Assembly: GCA_964628215.1 (NCBI GenBank) | Contig: CAZVNF010000038.1 | Span: 1 to 24,639, forward strand | Source of the DNA: CAIVAT01 sp964628215 | Lineage (GTDB): Bacteria; Bacteroidota; Bacteroidia; Bacteroidales; FEN-979 | Length of the DNA: 24,639 nucleotides | Direction: 5' to 3' | Shown: piece by piece, positions 1 through 7,540 of the stretch | Layout: each line of letters begins with the position of its first letter | Position numbering within the stretch: the first letter of the stretch is position 1 | Program-made: the position numbers and the translations under genes | Notes under the pieces: generated by a model | Told to the model about the DNA's origin: nothing | The model's database searches: none | What the model saw: only the letters and a program-made list of their open reading frames with translations

Positions 1-1287
1 CACCTGAGGAATACTGCTTCCGTATTTTGAATTTACAGCATCAATAAAATAGTTTGATGCAACGGCACAGCCTCTGGGGTTCAGATGAACTCCGTCGAGT
101 GAAAACACGCCGCCGGTGACGAATTTCGTATTCATTTTAATACCATCCCAAACAATACCTTTCTGCATATCCATGAGTTTGGTGTTCATGTCAACGAGGG
201 CAAGGTTGAAATGGTCGGCATCGGCAAGTACGGAAATGATCTGATTGTAGGCTGTTGTTGCTGTTTTGATGTTGGCAATCTCATCAGCAGTCAGCACATA
301 CTGGGTTGGGATAGGATAGGGACTGAAAGTTTGAGGGTTGATGATTCCCATCCCCCTGCATTTCAGTGAATCCTGGGGTACCGAAAGCAACACCAGCTCG
401 CCTGGCTGCATCTGGCGTATTTTGAACATCGGATGCGGGGAAGTCGGGTCTGCAACGAAAAATGGATTCGGACCTGCTTTGTACACGTAAGGTAACTGAT
501 ACAGTTGCATGGCCATATTCACAGAATCGGCCTGTCCCTGGGTCAGTACCAGTCCATTGTAAGGAACGGTGGTGAAAAACGGGATTGCCGTCACATCCGG
601 GATGTTTGCAATCACCCCTTTGGCGCCATTCGCCACGAGTGTTGTGACTACAGCACCCATTGCCTGCTGAAAGAATGCCGGGCTGGTAATTGTATCGCCC
701 ACACCACCTGAAGTAGCATATCCCAAAACATCATTGTCGCCCAGCCACATTGCAAAGAACGTAGGGTTAAGCGGGGCAATTTCCTGTATTACCATGTTGT
801 TGGCTGCGGATGCAAAACGTCCGTAGTAGGGATTTAACGCTGCATAACCAGGAAAAAGGAGGTGAAATGATTTTGCACCGGGGATAGCGAGATTGTTTAC
901 GCGGTATCCAACCGGTGCAAGGGGATCGCGTGTGCCAACAGCGGCAACCGGGGCCAGGGAGGTAACGCCTTTGCAGTCTGTGGCATAACCAAGCACCAGT
1001 TTGGGCCTGAAATAGGCGAATTCGATACCGAATTCACTGTTTACAACGGGTTGTACGAAAGCTCCCGATCCGGCTAACTGAAACTGTCCGGCAAGAATAT
1101 TTGGAATGGAGTTCACTTGTCCGCTATGGTAGAGCGCTGCATCAGCATAACCGGCCATCATGGAGTTGCCAACGGCAACAAATGTGGTAAAGTTGGCTGA
1201 TCCCGGTGCTACCTTGAATTCATCAATCTTTGGCTCACAGGCGGTAAAGAGGGCCAGTGACAATATAATGACTAGTAATTTCTTCAT
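1..1287 (-). CDS. SGNH/GDSL-family hydrolase lipoprotein, 3' end beyond the window
   Basis: Reading the minus strand from ATG at 1287 gives 429 codons with no stop before the window edge, so the C-terminus is missing. An in-frame ATG at 1296 adds three residues. The N-terminus is a lipoprotein signal: KK, a hydrophobic stretch, then lipobox FTAC with Cys17. SGNH blocks are visible: VAVGNSMMAGY with the likely nucleophile Ser42, GDND at 183-186, and DGVH with Asp398 and His401. This arrangement suits a periplasm-facing or surface-anchored esterase or lipase; the substrate cannot be read from the sequence. The gene starts 12-21 bp after the stop of the FadL-type transporter gene, so both are probably on one transcript. 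A paired role, releasing lipids or acyl chains next to an uptake channel, is inference. The fold assignment is good, the specificity unknown. Confidence 0.85.
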   Translation of the reverse strand, partial: MKKLLVIILSLALFTACEPKIDEFKVAPGSANFTTFVAVGNSMMAGYADAALYHSGQVNSIPNILAGQFQLAGSGAFVQPVVNSEFGIEFAYFRPKLVLGYATDCKGVTSLAPVAAVGTRDPLAPVGYRVNNLAIPGAKSFHLLFPGYAALNPYYGRFASAANNMVIQEIAPLNPTFFAMWLGDNDVLGYATSGGVGDTITSPAFFQQAMGAVVTTLVANGAKGVIANIPDVTAIPFFTTVPYNGLVLTQGQADSVNMAMQLYQLPYVYKAGPNPFFVADPTSPHPMFKIRQMQPGELVLLSVPQDSLKCRGMGIINPQTFSPYPIPTQYVLTADEIANIKTATTAYNQIISVLADADHFNLALVDMNTKLMDMQKGIVWDGIKMNTKFVTGGVFSLDGVHLNPRGCAVASNYFIDAVNSKYGSSIPQV

Positions 1288-1308
1288 AATGTTCATGTTG
1301 TTAAGTAG

Positions 1309-2547
1309 TTAAAAATTATAGGTCAGTCCAATGCCGGGGATAAATACCGCGTTCTTGTAAGTTCCCGCAAAATTATCCGGGCTGAATGTGCCACTTCTCT
1401 CAGAACCGGTGATATATAGGAAGGAGAGATCAATACTGAGCCCTTTCAGCGGGTAAATGGATGCTCCGCAGGTGAGGCCGATCTGGTCGAGGCTTGGAGT
1501 CTGGGGATTCAGATAATCGTCCTGCACCGGCGACTGGTCAAAATATCCGCCTACTCTGAAGGTAAACAGATCATTCATGATATACTGTGCTCCGATACGG
1601 GGAACCAGCCTGTCTTCATACAATGCCGGGCTTGCCGTACGTCCAATTGCCGGAGTGGTGGTCTCAAAATTGAAAACCAGTGAATCATAGGTGCTCCAGA
1701 ATACATAACACAGGTTCAATCCAACCATCCATTGCTTGTTTTTTCCAAATTCATATGATACTCCAAAGTCGAGGTTGGCAGGCAGAGGAAGCATGACATC
1801 CACTTTATTGTTCGGGAAATTGGTGCTCATTGAAGGAGGTACAGTAAAATTGGCGGTACCGCCTTCTACCTTCATTTCAATTTTTGAACGATAGTCCAAT
1901 CCAAGACTAAGTCCTTTCACAGGATGAACCATTACCCCGGCATTAAAACCAAAGTTGCTGGTGGTTCCTGTGATATTTAATTTACCATCTTCCCCGTTAG
2001 TGCCCTGAAGAGGAATCGCTTTATTCATGTTAACATCGCCGTAAGCATATACCAAACCTGCGCCAATCCCCAGGAATTCTCCGAACTTGTATGATACGGT
2101 TGGCTGGAATGTGAATACCTTGAATGAAATATCCTGGATTAAATAACGACCCTTCCATGTGTCGCCCCAGGAAAGGCCATTTCCGTAAGGGGTGTTGATT
2201 GCCAAACCTACACTCAGGTTTTTGGTGGGTTTAAAGGCAGCATAAAAATAAAGTGGCGTGTTGAGTTCATGAACCAGGTTGGCTTGCTCATTGCCATTCA
2301 ACGGTTGAAAAGTCACCCGTGACATTAACAGGTTGACCCCACCGGAAAAATTCCATTTCTTTTCCAGGAAAGGCGTTCCTCCCGGATTGTAAAAAAGCGA
2401 ACTGGCATCGTAACTGAGTGATGTTCCGATAAGCCCCATGCCAATGTTGCGCATGTTGTGCAGGTGTACCTGGTAACCACCGCCAAATAGAGTAGGCGCT
2501 GTCAGGCAAAGACTCAACAGCAGGACAGTAATTTTCCTCATAATCAT
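1309..2547 (-). CDS. OmpP1/FadL/TodX-family outer-membrane transport protein
   Basis: A 412-residue outer-membrane beta-barrel of the FadL family, which carries long-chain fatty acids and other hydrophobic compounds across the outer membrane. The signal peptide (MRKITVLLLSLCLTAPTLFGG) is followed by the family's N-terminal pattern: GYQVHLHNMRNIGMG, then DASSLFYNPGG around residues 47-57. The rest alternates amphipathic strands, and the chain ends in an aromatic residue (Tyr-Asn-Phe), as expected for barrel assembly. The start may be ATG at 2547 or, two codons later, at 2541; the latter gives the cleaner MRK signal. It is the first gene of a probable pair with the downstream SGNH lipoprotein. 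Some relatives are annotated as hemin or aromatic-compound channels, so the ligand is open. Confidence 0.9.
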   Translation of the reverse strand: MIMRKITVLLLSLCLTAPTLFGGGYQVHLHNMRNIGMGLIGTSLSYDASSLFYNPGGTPFLEKKWNFSGGVNLLMSRVTFQPLNGNEQANLVHELNTPLYFYAAFKPTKNLSVGLAINTPYGNGLSWGDTWKGRYLIQDISFKVFTFQPTVSYKFGEFLGIGAGLVYAYGDVNMNKAIPLQGTNGEDGKLNITGTTSNFGFNAGVMVHPVKGLSLGLDYRSKIEMKVEGGTANFTVPPSMSTNFPNNKVDVMLPLPANLDFGVSYEFGKNKQWMVGLNLCYVFWSTYDSLVFNFETTTPAIGRTASPALYEDRLVPRIGAQYIMNDLFTFRVGGYFDQSPVQDDYLNPQTPSLDQIGLTCGASIYPLKGLSIDLSFLYITGSERSGTFSPDNFAGTYKNAVFIPGIGLTYNF

Positions 2548-2669
2548 TGTTTTTTGGTTAATACTGGGCGCAAGTTACTACTTTTTTTTATATTCAAAAT
2601 TCATCATATTTGGAGTAGCTGGTTAAAGGTTTAAAATAAGGTGGTTACGGCTGTTTGTGATAGGTAAGC

Positions 2670-2765
2670 GGGTGGACGGGTGGACGGGTGGACGGGTGGA
2701 CGGGTGGACGGGTGGACGGGTGGACATGTGGACATGTAGACGGGTGGAAATGTAGACGGGTGGAC
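2670..2765 (+). repeat. 8-bp tandem array, GGGTGGAC type
   Basis: Twelve consecutive 8-bp units. Seven are perfect GGGTGGAC (2670-2725), followed by ATGTGGAC, ATGTAGAC, GGGTGGAA, ATGTAGAC and GGGTGGAC. The G-tracts recur every 8 bp, so this strand fits the G3-N5 quadruplex pattern. It lies between the fadL-type gene and the promoter of the Smr gene, outside any credible gene. The reverse-complement word forms a second array at 2882-2960. Confidence 0.95.
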
Positions 2766-2777
2766 ATGTGGAACTTT

Positions 2778-2812
2778 CTTTCACATTTCAGATTTCAGAT
2801 TTCAGATTTCAC
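2778..2812 (+). repeat. 7-bp tandem array, ATTTCAG type
   Basis: Five 7-bp units: CTTTCAC, three copies of ATTTCAG, then ATTTCAC. The array follows the GGGTGGAC array by 12 bp and has a different word and a different period. The two are therefore separate arrays placed side by side, not one degenerate array. Confidence 0.85.
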
Positions 2813-2862
2813 ATTTAATAGAATCGACATTGTGTATTATCAATTGAAACAATTATTTGAAG

Positions 2863-2870
2863 TACCTTTG
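2863..2870 (+). promoter_or_regulatory. Putative -7 box of the Smr gene promoter
   Basis: TACCTTTG matches the Bacteroidota -7 consensus TAnnTTTG. A TTG at 2844-2846 lies 16 nt upstream, a little closer than the usual 19-21. Transcription from here would start near 2876-2878 and put the whole 2882-2960 array in the 5' leader. Confidence 0.5.
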
Positions 2871-2881
2871 CCGGCATACCC

Positions 2882-2960
2882 ACTTACCCGTCCACCCGTC
2901 CACATGTCCACTCGTCCACTCGTCCACCCGTTTACCCGTTTACTTTTTACCCGTTCACCA
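2882..2960 (+). repeat. 8-bp tandem array, GTCCACCC type, in the Smr gene leader
   Basis: About ten 8-bp units: ACTTACCC, GTCCACCC, GTCCACAT, two GTCCACTC, GTCCACCC, GTTTACCC, GTTTACTT, then degenerate TTTTACCC and GTTCACCA. The core word is the exact reverse complement of the array at 2670-2765, and the variant GTCCACAT also has its complement there (ATGTGGAC). The array ends 11 bp before the ATG of the Smr gene. Confidence 0.92.
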
Positions 2961-2971
2961 AATTCAACCCC

Positions 2972-4036
2972 ATGACCCCCCTCAAAGCTGGAGATAAAGT
3001 AAAATTCCTGAATACTTCAGGTGGCGGTATTGTAGCTAAGGTTATTGACAGCCGCATGGTAAGTATCATGATTGAAGACGGGTTCGAGATCCCGACGATG
3101 ATCAGCGAACTGATAAAAATCGACTCACAGGATTCCGCCGGTCGCTTTTTTGAGGAACATTACAATATTGAACTGCCAGATCAGCCGGGTGACGCCGGGG
3201 AACAGGAGGACGACCGCATCGTTCAACTTCCGGCCCAGATTGCAGCAGACCGTAAATCGGAAGATATTTACCTGGCATTTGTGCCCCACGATCAGAAATG
3301 GCTGATCACAGGGCAACTGGATGTTTTTTTGGTAAACAACAGTTCGTATGATATCTTGTATAATATATTCAGCAAAACTCCCCTGGGCCATTTCACAGGT
3401 GTGGATTACGGCAGTATTTTTCCAGACTCAAAACTCTTGCTGGCTACCATCAACCGTGAGCAGCTGACACACTGGACCGAAGGATGCATGCAATTCCTTT
3501 TTCACAAGGAACAATGCCTGGCTGTGCTGCCCCCGTTTAATTCTGAGTTCAGGGTGGAGGGGAAGAAGTTTTTTAAAGAGGGGAATTATCGTGCGAATAC
3601 AATCATCCAGGCGAAAGGTATCGTGGTAAAAGTGCTCTCTCTTACCGATTACTTCCTCGATGAAGATAAAAAAGTACTTAATCCTGATCCGGGAGAAAAA
3701 CCGGTGCCCGGTTCCATGTCCCTGATAAGCCGTTATCAGGTGGCTCCCCGCGAAGCAGTGGTTGATCTGCATATTCATGAACTGGTTGATGATCCATCGA
3801 ATCTGGAGAAATCGGAGATATTGGAATTTCAGAAAAACCATTTTCTGAAATGTTTCGACAGCGCCCTGGTCAATCATTTCCTGAAAGTTGTCTTTATTCA
3901 TGGAGTGGGGAACGGGGTTCTCCGCAGTAATTTAATTGAGCTGCTTAAAAACCAGAAGGGCATCGAGTTCTTCGATGCCCCTATGGCTAAATACGGAGTT
4001 GGCGCCCTGGAGATCAGGATACCACACAATGATTAG
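2972..4036 (+). CDS. DUF2027 and Smr-domain protein
   Basis: A 354-residue cytoplasmic protein with no signal peptide or membrane segment. The N-terminal part (KAGDKVKFLNTSGGGIVAKV) and the middle fit the DUF2027 architecture that precedes an Smr domain in Bacteroidota. The C-terminal Smr domain carries VVDLHIHEL with DLH at 265-267 and HGVGNGVLR at 310-318, the two signature motifs of this family. Smr domains, known from MutS2, are nucleases that act on branched DNA or on RNA, including collided-ribosome mRNA; which applies to this protein is unknown. ATG 2972 is preferred because the N-terminal domain begins right after it. The gene is alone on its strand and ends 2 bp from the convergent T9SS cargo gene. 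Its leader consists mostly of the 8-bp array, which could affect expression. Confidence 0.88.
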   Translation: MTPLKAGDKVKFLNTSGGGIVAKVIDSRMVSIMIEDGFEIPTMISELIKIDSQDSAGRFFEEHYNIELPDQPGDAGEQEDDRIVQLPAQIAADRKSEDIYLAFVPHDQKWLITGQLDVFLVNNSSYDILYNIFSKTPLGHFTGVDYGSIFPDSKLLLATINREQLTHWTEGCMQFLFHKEQCLAVLPPFNSEFRVEGKKFFKEGNYRANTIIQAKGIVVKVLSLTDYFLDEDKKVLNPDPGEKPVPGSMSLISRYQVAPREAVVDLHIHELVDDPSNLEKSEILEFQKNHFLKCFDSALVNHFLKVVFIHGVGNGVLRSNLIELLKNQKGIEFFDAPMAKYGVGALEIRIPHND

Positions 4037-4038
4037 TT

Positions 4039-5730
4039 TTACCTTACTACCGTAACTTTTCTTGAATAAACTGCCAAACCGGTATTCAGTTGAAGAATGT
4101 AAATTCCCGGAGTTAAACTCTGTCCATCAAGCATTGTTTCGTGTTTGCCTGCATTCATGGTTCCCAGGGAGCGGGTGCTGACCAATTGCCCGAATGCACT
4201 GTAAAGATTAATCACGACATTGGAGTTGCCGGTTAAATTAAACGTCACTTTCGTAGAACCGTCAAACGGGTTAGGGTAAACCAGCAATGGGTTAATGTTT
4301 ATGTGTTCAGTGACTGCAACAGGGGCATCGATCCAGAATTCGCACGATTCATTGTACCCGAATGCGCCACCTTGTTTAATAGTGCCGTTGGAAGAAACTT
4401 CATATCCTCCATTGCCATTTGCACAGCAAATCCCGTTTCCACCGGTATCTGTAATGATAAAGGAGTAACAATCGGCCTGTGTCAGGGTGACTGTTTGCTG
4501 GTAAAGTTTGTTTGGCTCTGCAAATGGTCCGCCACTGGCCACAACAACATTCAGGGAGTTCCTTATTTCCCATGTTGTTTCCTGCGGTGCATTATCTGTT
4601 CTTAAAGCCACTTTGACCTGGCTGGATGCAACGGCAGCTTTGGCAAAATAAACCTGCAGGGTGTCGTTTTTGGGATATTGGTCAGTAGCATTGTTCGGGC
4701 TGTGGGTGAAAAGTGTCAGCGTATTCTGATCCTGTATGTTATACGCATATACAGGAAGGTTGACTACAACTTTCTGCATGCTGGCAAGGGTGCCATTCCA
4801 GGTAAAACTGTTCATCGATCCGTCGTTGATCTTGTAATTAATGATCATGCTGGTGATGGTGCTGTTCCCGTTGTTCCGTATTCTGACTGCGGGGGAAAGT
4901 TCGTTTTTACAGGTTTTTGGAAGCAGGTTGGGTACATCAAGTATCTGCAGGTCAGTATTGTAAGGCAGGACAAGAGGACCTGATGAACTGTTTGCCGTCT
5001 GGTAAATCTCTTTGGTGCCTTTGTCCTGAACAAATCCGACCGAGGCAATCTGGGTGTAATCATATACCAGACCGGCCTTCCAGACTCCTTCCAGCAATAC
5101 GTAATCACCTGTATTCATGGATGATGGCAATGTGGTGCCCCCGGAACCCGGGATCATTTTTTTCATCACATTGTAAAAGTCCCTCTCCCCGTTAGAGCTG
5201 GCGCATGGGGCAGAATTAAAGTGAATCCATTTCTCAATGATCACGTTGTGAGCGGTCATACTCGCGTTTATATCCTGTGTGCACTTAATAAGCATGGTTG
5301 AGAATACAGTGTCCTGACCTGCTGATACCTGGTGCTGCAACTGGATTTCAAACGGGGAGGGAACTGCATAGCGGTTGGTGATGTTCGTCATGTTCCATCC
5401 TGCAGCACTGCCGTTGTAATAATTGCCATCAAGTACCGAATAGGGTACGTACATGTTGGAGGCGCTCATATAATAGCTCACCCTTGTAGCAACTTCCGTC
5501 GGATTCGCCAGGTTCATGGGGTCACCGGCGGCAGGCCAGTTCACATGATAGTAAATTGAGGTGAATTTGTCAGGATTCTGGGTTTGCCAGGTGTGGAAAA
5601 GTGTGTTCTTGCTTACACAGGGGCCACAGGTGGCAGAAGTGAACTCTTCAAGCATAACCAGCCGCTGCGATTGGCTGAAACCTGAATAAACAATCAGGAA
5701 TAATGAGATAACCAGTAATAATTTTTTCAT
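4039..5730 (-). CDS. Omp28-like thioredoxin-fold protein with T9SS type A sorting domain
   Basis: A 563-residue secreted protein. ATG 5730 was chosen over upstream in-frame ATGs because it begins a typical signal peptide (MKKLLLVISLFLIVYSGFSQ). The first domain resembles the Omp28 thioredoxin-like family: LEEFTSATCGPCVSK with CxxC at Cys35/Cys38, followed by a cis-proline-like YVPYSVLDG. A later region, DTGGNGICCANGNGGYEV, is a cysteine- and glycine-rich motif common in surface proteins of this phylum. The last ~80 residues are a T9SS type A sorting domain: YPNPFDGSTKVTF, then INLYSAFGQLV, then LTPGIYILQL and a basic end. The protein should pass the inner membrane by Sec and the outer membrane by T9SS. 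Redox activity is inferred from the CxxC only. It is divergent from a second T9SS cargo gene 119 bp away. Confidence 0.88.
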   Translation of the reverse strand: MKKLLLVISLFLIVYSGFSQSQRLVMLEEFTSATCGPCVSKNTLFHTWQTQNPDKFTSIYYHVNWPAAGDPMNLANPTEVATRVSYYMSASNMYVPYSVLDGNYYNGSAAGWNMTNITNRYAVPSPFEIQLQHQVSAGQDTVFSTMLIKCTQDINASMTAHNVIIEKWIHFNSAPCASSNGERDFYNVMKKMIPGSGGTTLPSSMNTGDYVLLEGVWKAGLVYDYTQIASVGFVQDKGTKEIYQTANSSSGPLVLPYNTDLQILDVPNLLPKTCKNELSPAVRIRNNGNSTITSMIINYKINDGSMNSFTWNGTLASMQKVVVNLPVYAYNIQDQNTLTLFTHSPNNATDQYPKNDTLQVYFAKAAVASSQVKVALRTDNAPQETTWEIRNSLNVVVASGGPFAEPNKLYQQTVTLTQADCYSFIITDTGGNGICCANGNGGYEVSSNGTIKQGGAFGYNESCEFWIDAPVAVTEHININPLLVYPNPFDGSTKVTFNLTGNSNVVINLYSAFGQLVSTRSLGTMNAGKHETMLDGQSLTPGIYILQLNTGLAVYSRKVTVVR

Positions 5731-5756
5731 GTTTAGTATGTTATTTATGACCATTA

Positions 5757-5764
5757 CAAATATA
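5757..5764 (-). promoter_or_regulatory. Putative -7 box for the Omp28-like gene
   Basis: Read on the minus strand, TATATTTG matches the TAnnTTTG consensus. It lies 26 bp upstream of the ATG at 5730 in the divergent intergenic region. No TTG sits at the expected 19-21 nt spacing (the nearest is 13 nt away). Confidence 0.45.
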
Positions 5765-5806
5765 ATAAATATTATGGCAAGATTCATTCCGCAAATAAAT
5801 TTGTTG

Positions 5807-5814
5807 TAATTTTG
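5807..5814 (+). promoter_or_regulatory. Putative -7 box for the small T9SS cargo gene
   Basis: TAATTTTG matches TAnnTTTG and lies 35 bp upstream of the ATG at 5850. No clear -33 TTG is visible. With the opposite-strand box at 5757-5764, it suggests separate promoters for the two divergent T9SS cargo genes. Confidence 0.4.
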
Positions 5815-5849
5815 CTGCATAATTGCTGACAATAAAAAAGGAAACCCTT

Positions 5850-6593
5850 ATGAAAAAACTGTTAATTTCCGTTTACCTGCTCTCTGCAGTGGCTATTTAT
5901 GGTTATGCACAGAGCATTACGCTGTCAAACATCAATGGTCCGATTGCTCCGAATGCAACAATTATTCAGCAGGGTACTCCGGATAGCGTTGAACTTATAA
6001 CCTATCTTAATGTGAAGAATGCCTCTGGTAATTCTCTCAGCGTTTTCTGCAAGAAAGTAGAACTGATCATGCTCGACTCTACCGAAATTACCATGTGCTG
6101 GGCTGGCAACTGCTATCCTGCAGCAACAAACATTTCACCTTATGCACAAGCCATTTCTCCCGGGCAAATAAATACTGAATTTGTAGGTCATTATACACAA
6201 ACAGCGTTTAACCACTTTAAAGTTGGTGAAAGCGTTGTTCGCTGGGTTTTCTATGACAGGGCGCTTACTGATGATTCTGCCTCTGTGACCGTAAAATACA
6301 CCTCATTTCCTTTGGCAGTGGAAGAAACACAGCCGCACCAGGCAGTGTTGTCCGGGATATATCCCAATCCAGCTTCCGGCGATGTCAGCTGCGCCTATTC
6401 ATTACCCGGTGGGGCACAGGGTTCAATCCTGGTCAGAAATATGCTTGGTGCATCAGTATATACGCACCCTTTGCTCTCCTCAACAGGGAAAGTGACGTTC
6501 AGCACATTCAATCTGAGTGATGGAATTTATTTCTGCTCGCTGCTGGTTGATGGCAAGATCCGTCAGACACAAAAGCTGATCGTAAAGCATTAG
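5850..6593 (+). CDS. Small secreted protein with T9SS type A sorting domain
   Basis: A 247-residue secreted protein. ATG 5850 starts a clear signal peptide (MKKLLISVYLLSAVAIYGYAQ) and follows a purine-rich AAAAAAGGAAA stretch; the in-frame ATG at 5823 would prepend nine residues and is disfavoured. The middle (residues ~21-165) is a beta-rich domain with LNVKNASGNSLSVFCKKVEL and a Cys pair in MCWAGNCYP, likely an immunoglobulin-like fold; I do not recognise a named family. The last ~75 residues are a sorting domain: SGIYPNPASGDVSCAY, ILVRNMLGASVY, LSDGIYFCSLLVDG, ending in KLIVKH. It should be exported by Sec then T9SS and attached to the cell surface. It is divergent from the Omp28-like gene, and both may respond to shared envelope conditions. 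Confidence 0.82.
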   Translation: MKKLLISVYLLSAVAIYGYAQSITLSNINGPIAPNATIIQQGTPDSVELITYLNVKNASGNSLSVFCKKVELIMLDSTEITMCWAGNCYPAATNISPYAQAISPGQINTEFVGHYTQTAFNHFKVGESVVRWVFYDRALTDDSASVTVKYTSFPLAVEETQPHQAVLSGIYPNPASGDVSCAYSLPGGAQGSILVRNMLGASVYTHPLLSSTGKVTFSTFNLSDGIYFCSLLVDGKIRQTQKLIVKH

Positions 6594-6598
6594 CCTGT

Positions 6599-7540
6599 TT
6601 ACCGGGGTTCCAGCTGAATAGATTGGCTTGAAACCCAGCCGCGGATATATGTGGGGATTTTATCAATTCCGTAAAGAATTGAAGCCGAAGGAGCATCTGC
6701 AGGCGAAATCTCTACAAAAAACCAGTCGTTTCCTTTCGCATTTGATTTATATGCCAGCACAATACCCCTGATTTTTGTACGGTATTTGGCGATAATGTTC
6801 CCGAAAGAATCAAGAGAGGGGATGAATGGCTCATTCTGCATAGCTGCCGATGCACGCAACAGCAGGGTATCTGCCCTGGCTGAGAAAGGAATCGCAGATG
6901 GATAGTATTTTACAGGCTCCTCCGTGTATTTGTACGCAACAACCTGCTTCCCCTTGACAAACTCAGGCAACCCCTTCTCCTGCACAACCCGGTAATCACG
7001 CGTAAAATAGAGGTAATCACCCGAATCCCCCGTATCCCCGGTTTGCATACTCCCCAGTTTGTTTTCGGTTTTAGTGAAGCCGGAAAGGTACTGGTAATCT
7101 TCAAAGATGAGTTCAAAAGTGTCGCGCCTGTTGAGCCAGATCCTCACCATCTCCGTCTCACCGCCAATTGTTCCGCTGAAAATCATATCGGCCAGCTTAT
7201 CCGCATTGATATCGACAGGATAAAGACATTTTTTTAATTCCCTGGTGTCGGGAACCGGTCCTGAATCATTCATGAATTGCGGGAACTGGCTGAGATTATG
7301 TGCCAGAAAAGAGTCCACTTTTTTAGATGCTCCTGAAACCGAAAACCGCTTCAGGCTGACCCTCGGCGGTTTCGGTATATGGATATATCGCTTCCAGTAA
7401 AATGTATCGGTAGCTGTGGTATAGCGCTGTATGTCAATCTGCGCAAAAGCAACCGGCGCCATGAAAAGAAGGCAGACAAAAAGGATGAAATGAATTAATT
7501 TTCCATTAAATCCCAAATTCTTTCCTGAGTTTTTCAACAT
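6599..7540 (-). CDS. Secreted protein of unknown function, overlapping metK
   Basis: About 313 residues from ATG 7540, which lies 35 bp inside the metK reading frame; a TTG at 7516 is a shorter alternative. The N-terminus is a signal peptide with a long n-region and hydrophobic LIHFILFVCLLFMAPVAFAQ, so the protein is periplasmic or outer-membrane associated. No catalytic motif is recognisable. DINADKLADMIFSG resembles the calcium-binding loop of FG-GAP/VCBS repeats. The C-terminal end (WFFVEIS, then YIRGWVSSQSIQLEP) has the look of an SH3-like domain. A GDTGDSGD stretch is encoded by imperfect 9-bp repeats. The overlap with metK suggests co-transcription and coupled translation, but no link to SAM metabolism is evident. 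Its 3' end lies 5 bp from the convergent T9SS cargo gene. Confidence 0.72.
   Translation of the reverse strand: MLKNSGKNLGFNGKLIHFILFVCLLFMAPVAFAQIDIQRYTTATDTFYWKRYIHIPKPPRVSLKRFSVSGASKKVDSFLAHNLSQFPQFMNDSGPVPDTRELKKCLYPVDINADKLADMIFSGTIGGETEMVRIWLNRRDTFELIFEDYQYLSGFTKTENKLGSMQTGDTGDSGDYLYFTRDYRVVQEKGLPEFVKGKQVVAYKYTEEPVKYYPSAIPFSARADTLLLRASAAMQNEPFIPSLDSFGNIIAKYRTKIRGIVLAYKSNAKGNDWFFVEISPADAPSASILYGIDKIPTYIRGWVSSQSIQLEPR

Noticed and set aside
2670..2960. CRISPR array
   Set aside because: Units are 7-8 bp and contiguous, with no unique spacers of 30 bp and no cas genes nearby.
2688..2975. Open frame through the GGGTGGAC array with a VDGWTGGR-like peptide
   Set aside because: The peptide is simply the translation of the 8-bp repeat and its flanks; no domain, and it overlaps the Smr promoter and leader.
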